The position numbers and the translations under genes are program-made. A stretch of 6,231 bases of DNA from Thermoplasmata archaeon (GTDB taxonomy: Archaea > Thermoplasmatota > Thermoplasmata > Thermoplasmatales > Thermoplasmataceae): the NCBI GenBank assembly GCA_021811505.1, contig JAJZOM010000236.1, positions 1 to 6,231 on the forward strand, given 5' to 3'. The notes under the pieces are model-generated. The model made no database searches and had not been told where the DNA came from. It saw only the letters and a program-made list of their open reading frames with translations. This document shows, piece by piece, positions 3,679 to 6,231 of this stretch. Each line of letters opens with the position of its first letter. The first letter of the stretch is position 1.

Positions 3679-6231
3679 TCCCAGAACCTCTTGTTTTTAG
3701 CATACTCCATCTCCGCATTAAGTATGGCTCTAATAAAATCATCCTCATTCTGGTAAGAAACCTCCAGTAGTCTAGATGCTGTTTCAGGACCTATTCCATG
3801 GGCAGCAAGCGCCATAACAGCAAGTATACCTCTTTCTCTTACGAGATGGGCATTTTTATATAGACGTCTGCTCACAAGCCGGTCTTCCATACTTCCAGGC
3901 TTCCTCAAAACGTCTCTCTCGAAGTCTGATAAGGCAGCAACAAGACTGCTTCCGCAGACTGGGCATTTGATGCTGTCGATATCCCTGACCTTCATGGTGC
4001 GAACATTACCGCATCTGGTGCAAACAAGGGTGGTTTCTTCATTCATTATTCTTCTTCTGATGGAATCAAGGATTGTCTTGGTCGGTTTCAGGGGCAGAAC
4101 TCTTTCAGAATAGTGGGTAAGAAAGGCCCTTGAGGTTTCTGTAATGTTGTCGTTAAGGGTGAATTCCATCTGACCTGCCCTCAGTTTAATGAGAAAAGAA
4201 GAAACCGCATCCAGATCCATATAATCCCATATCAGTTTGCTGACAGAATCTTTAAAAACAGGAGTCCCAAAATAGGAATCGACGATCTTCTCGAATCTGA
4301 TCCTGCCAATCTCTGCGTCATTGGATATGATTCCAAATTTCCTCGCCTCGTAAAGGAATACCGACGAGAAAAATCTAGAACGTCTACACAGACCCTCAAC
4401 ATAAGATTCAAGCCTGTCTGGATCAACGCTTTTTACCACGCCAAGTATTTCCTTTGCGCCCATGTTCCTGGTTGTTCTGAAGTAGATGCTGTAGGGAGAA
4501 TAATCCATTTCAATGCTTTCGCCGGTTATCATCGACAGCATACCTGACATTATCTCTGCAAGCGCAAAATTTCCCTTCGTGCCGAGAAGAATCTGCATTA
4601 TTATTTCTCCATTTCTTGTTTCAATCATTGGTCTGGTTGATCTGCCGAGAATCCCTGAATGCCATTCCCTCAGCGCATTTCTACCAAAATCGTCAACCGT
4701 GACCTGGAATTCTTTTCCACTCCTTAAAGAGGATACCATCTCCGCCACAACCTGAGGAACAGGTATGTCCTCCCCTGTCCATTTTGGTGCAATTGCGGCC
4801 GTTGCATAGGGTTCCACAAGAATCCTTTCCTTTTCGACCATTCTGGTTCTCCAGGTGGCTCCCTTCATGACAAAATAGCTTCCAGGTTCAATTTCGTTAA
4901 CAACGTATCTTTCATCAAGCGTACCAATGAACTTCCTGTTCATCACATCTATTACCTTATAGGTTTTTTCGCTGGGTATCATTGAGATATTTTCAATGAA
5001 ATACGTCAGGGAGGACCCCTTTCTTCCCATCTCATCCCCCTCCACCCAGATTTTCCTGATATTGTGAAGGAAGTCAATGAGAGAAGTGAATTCATCCTCG
5101 CTCATATCCTGATAAGGATATGTTCTCTTTACCAGATCATAAAATTCCCTGATCTTCATTTTTCCGACGCAGTTAAGTTCAGAAATAATCTGGTTGGCAA
5201 GGGTGGCCAGAGATCCTTTTCTGACCCGCACGTCTTCTATGTATCCGGAAAGTGCCAGTTCAGATATTGCAAGCGCTTCTTCCAGCTCTATGACATCGTT
5301 GCAGACAATAAATCCCTTTGATGTCTTCTTTATCCAATGGCCGGACCTGCCAACCCTCTGAATCAGCCTGTTAACCTGTCTGGGGGAGTTGAATTGAATC
5401 ACTAGATCCGCGGAGCCTATGTCTATGCCGAGTTCCAGGGATGAAGTGCAGATCAGGGCTTTTATCTCACCTTTCTTGAAGGCAATCTCTGCAGTTTCCC
5501 GGGTCTCTCTGGAAAGCGATCCATGATGAACCATAATTGGTATATCCCCAAGCCATAATCTCAGCCTGAACGAGAGGTCCTCTGCGACACTCCTGGTGTT
5601 TACAAAGACCAGAGTTCCGTTATGCTCCATTATTCTTTCCCAGATGAATCTGATGGAGCCTGCGTATTGTTCATCACAACCCAGTTTTTCAGCAAGGTCT
5701 TTGTCTCCTTTTGGTGTTAGAGTTACGGAGAGATCAAGTTTCTTGACAGGCGAAGATTCCAGTATTTCAGGAGGCTTGACCGGCGATAGATACTTTCCCA
5801 GTTCCTTTGCATTTCCAATTGTTGCGGAAAGTCCTATCCTCTGGAAACCTCCACAGAGCTTGTCCAGTCTCTCTACGGCAACGGAGAATTGTGAACCCCG
5901 TTCAGACTGTGCAAGTTCATGCAATTCATCGACAATCAGATATCTGCATGATTTCACGACCTCTCGCAGCCTTTTACCCTTCAGCAGGATCTGGAGAGAC
6001 TCAGGTGTTGTGATAAGCACGTCTGCAGGATCAGTTACAATTTTTCTCCTCTCCGTTGCGTTTATATCACTGTGTCTGACCTGTATCCGAATCCCAAGGT
6101 GCCTTCCATAATCCACAAGCCTCCCGAGCATGTCACGGTTAAGCGCTCTGAGAGGAGTTACAAAAATGGTGGAAACCGGTAAAGGTTTATCTCTCAAAAT
6201 TTTATGGAATATGGGGATATACCAATTATGG
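3675..6231 (-). CDS. lhr: Lhr-type superfamily 2 ATP-dependent helicase, N-terminus cut by window edge
   Basis: The frame stays open to the right edge. The TTG at 6197 is not a credible start, because upstream codons read on as WYIPIFHKILRDKPL, the usual segment after the Walker A motif. The Q motif and motif I lie outside the window. Numbering from the 6197 codon: motif Ia TPLRALN (14-20), Ib TTPESL (63-68), II DELH (90-93), III SATIGN (124-129), IV LVFVNTRS (196-203), V SSLELGIDIGSADLV (252-266) and VI QRVGRSGH (280-287). A winged-helix and the Lhr beta-barrel domain (about 420-500, GATWRTRMV) follow. The large C-terminal domain carries four cysteines, C726, C729, C745 and C748 (a probable zinc knuckle), and a final HhH-like segment (ALAAHGIGPETASRLL). 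Lhr proteins unwind DNA or DNA:RNA 3'-5' in repair, and archaeal members also bind RNA. About 850 codons are visible, so the full protein is probably near 900 residues. Confidence 0.95.
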   Translation of the reverse strand, partial: HNWYIPIFHKILRDKPLPVSTIFVTPLRALNRDMLGRLVDYGRHLGIRIQVRHSDINATERRKIVTDPADVLITTPESLQILLKGKRLREVVKSCRYLIVDELHELAQSERGSQFSVAVERLDKLCGGFQRIGLSATIGNAKELGKYLSPVKPPEILESSPVKKLDLSVTLTPKGDKDLAEKLGCDEQYAGSIRFIWERIMEHNGTLVFVNTRSVAEDLSFRLRLWLGDIPIMVHHGSLSRETRETAEIAFKKGEIKALICTSSLELGIDIGSADLVIQFNSPRQVNRLIQRVGRSGHWIKKTSKGFIVCNDVIELEEALAISELALSGYIEDVRVRKGSLATLANQIISELNCVGKMKIREFYDLVKRTYPYQDMSEDEFTSLIDFLHNIRKIWVEGDEMGRKGSSLTYFIENISMIPSEKTYKVIDVMNRKFIGTLDERYVVNEIEPGSYFVMKGATWRTRMVEKERILVEPYATAAIAPKWTGEDIPVPQVVAEMVSSLRSGKEFQVTVDDFGRNALREWHSGILGRSTRPMIETRNGEIIMQILLGTKGNFALAEIMSGMLSMITGESIEMDYSPYSIYFRTTRNMGAKEILGVVKSVDPDRLESYVEGLCRRSRFFSSVFLYEARKFGIISNDAEIGRIRFEKIVDSYFGTPVFKDSVSKLIWDYMDLDAVSSFLIKLRAGQMEFTLNDNITETSRAFLTHYSERVLPLKPTKTILDSIRRRIMNEETTLVCTRCGNVRTMKVRDIDSIKCPVCGSSLVAALSDFERDVLRKPGSMEDRLVSRRLYKNAHLVRERGILAVMALAAHGIGPETASRLLEVSYQNEDDFIRAILNAEMEYAKNKRFWD

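Noticed and set aside
3687..3699. Short T-run after the peroxiredoxin stop as a terminator
   Set aside because: Only five Ts lie within the Lhr coding end; this is too weak to call.
5596..6111. 171-codon + strand ORF opposite the Lhr helicase
   Set aside because: It is long, but Ser/Arg-rich and antisense to helicase motifs I can name one by one; no promoter or ribosome site was found.
1..6231. Defence system, mobile element or CRISPR in the window
   Set aside because: The helicase and Toprim proteins might suggest one, but the helicase is a standard Lhr, the Toprim is a small archaeal housekeeping-type protein, and there are no repeats, transposases or nuclease partners.

Overview
This window looks archaeal and most like a Thermoplasmatales-type euryarchaeon. 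The evidence is the gene families: an archaeal-type dUTPase, archaeal RNase Z, a small stand-alone archaeal Toprim protein and an archaeal Lhr helicase with a C-terminal zinc-knuckle. Archaeal TATA-like boxes precede the genes that have their own upstream space, Arg codons are mostly AGA/AGG, and convincing Shine-Dalgarno sites are scarce. The order-level assignment is inference, because no rRNA or other phylogenetic marker is present.

Layout. Positions 1-1493 (+ strand) hold a tightly overlapping three-gene string: the C-terminal end of an NCS1-family nucleobase permease (cut by the window edge), a dUTPase, and a DtxR/MntR-type metal-dependent repressor. Its end overlaps the 3' end of the convergent RNase Z gene (minus strand, 1477-2427). 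A 194-bp gap carries the RNase Z promoter and a weak small ORF. It is followed by a minus-strand small Toprim protein (2622-3005). The 205-bp AT-rich region 3006-3210 separates that gene from a divergent Bcp-type peroxiredoxin (+, 3211-3678). The peroxiredoxin gene ends with a 4-bp overlap against the minus-strand Lhr helicase gene, which runs off the right edge of the window (3675-6231).

How the genes relate. The permease and dUTPase both touch nucleobase/nucleotide supply, and the metal-dependent regulator is probably co-transcribed with them. RNase Z (tRNA 3' processing), Toprim and Lhr are nucleic-acid enzymes on the opposite strand; only their clustering is seen, not a shared pathway. 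The peroxiredoxin is a peroxide-detoxifying enzyme on its own promoter. The window is compact chromosomal housekeeping sequence. I see no transposase, CRISPR array, tRNA, rRNA, phage gene or defence system, and no strong candidate for an undescribed multi-gene system. The points most worth a second look are the dUTPase that lacks the deaminase glutamate, the unusual metal-site residues in the DtxR-like repressor, and the small structured or coding signals in the two intergenic gaps.
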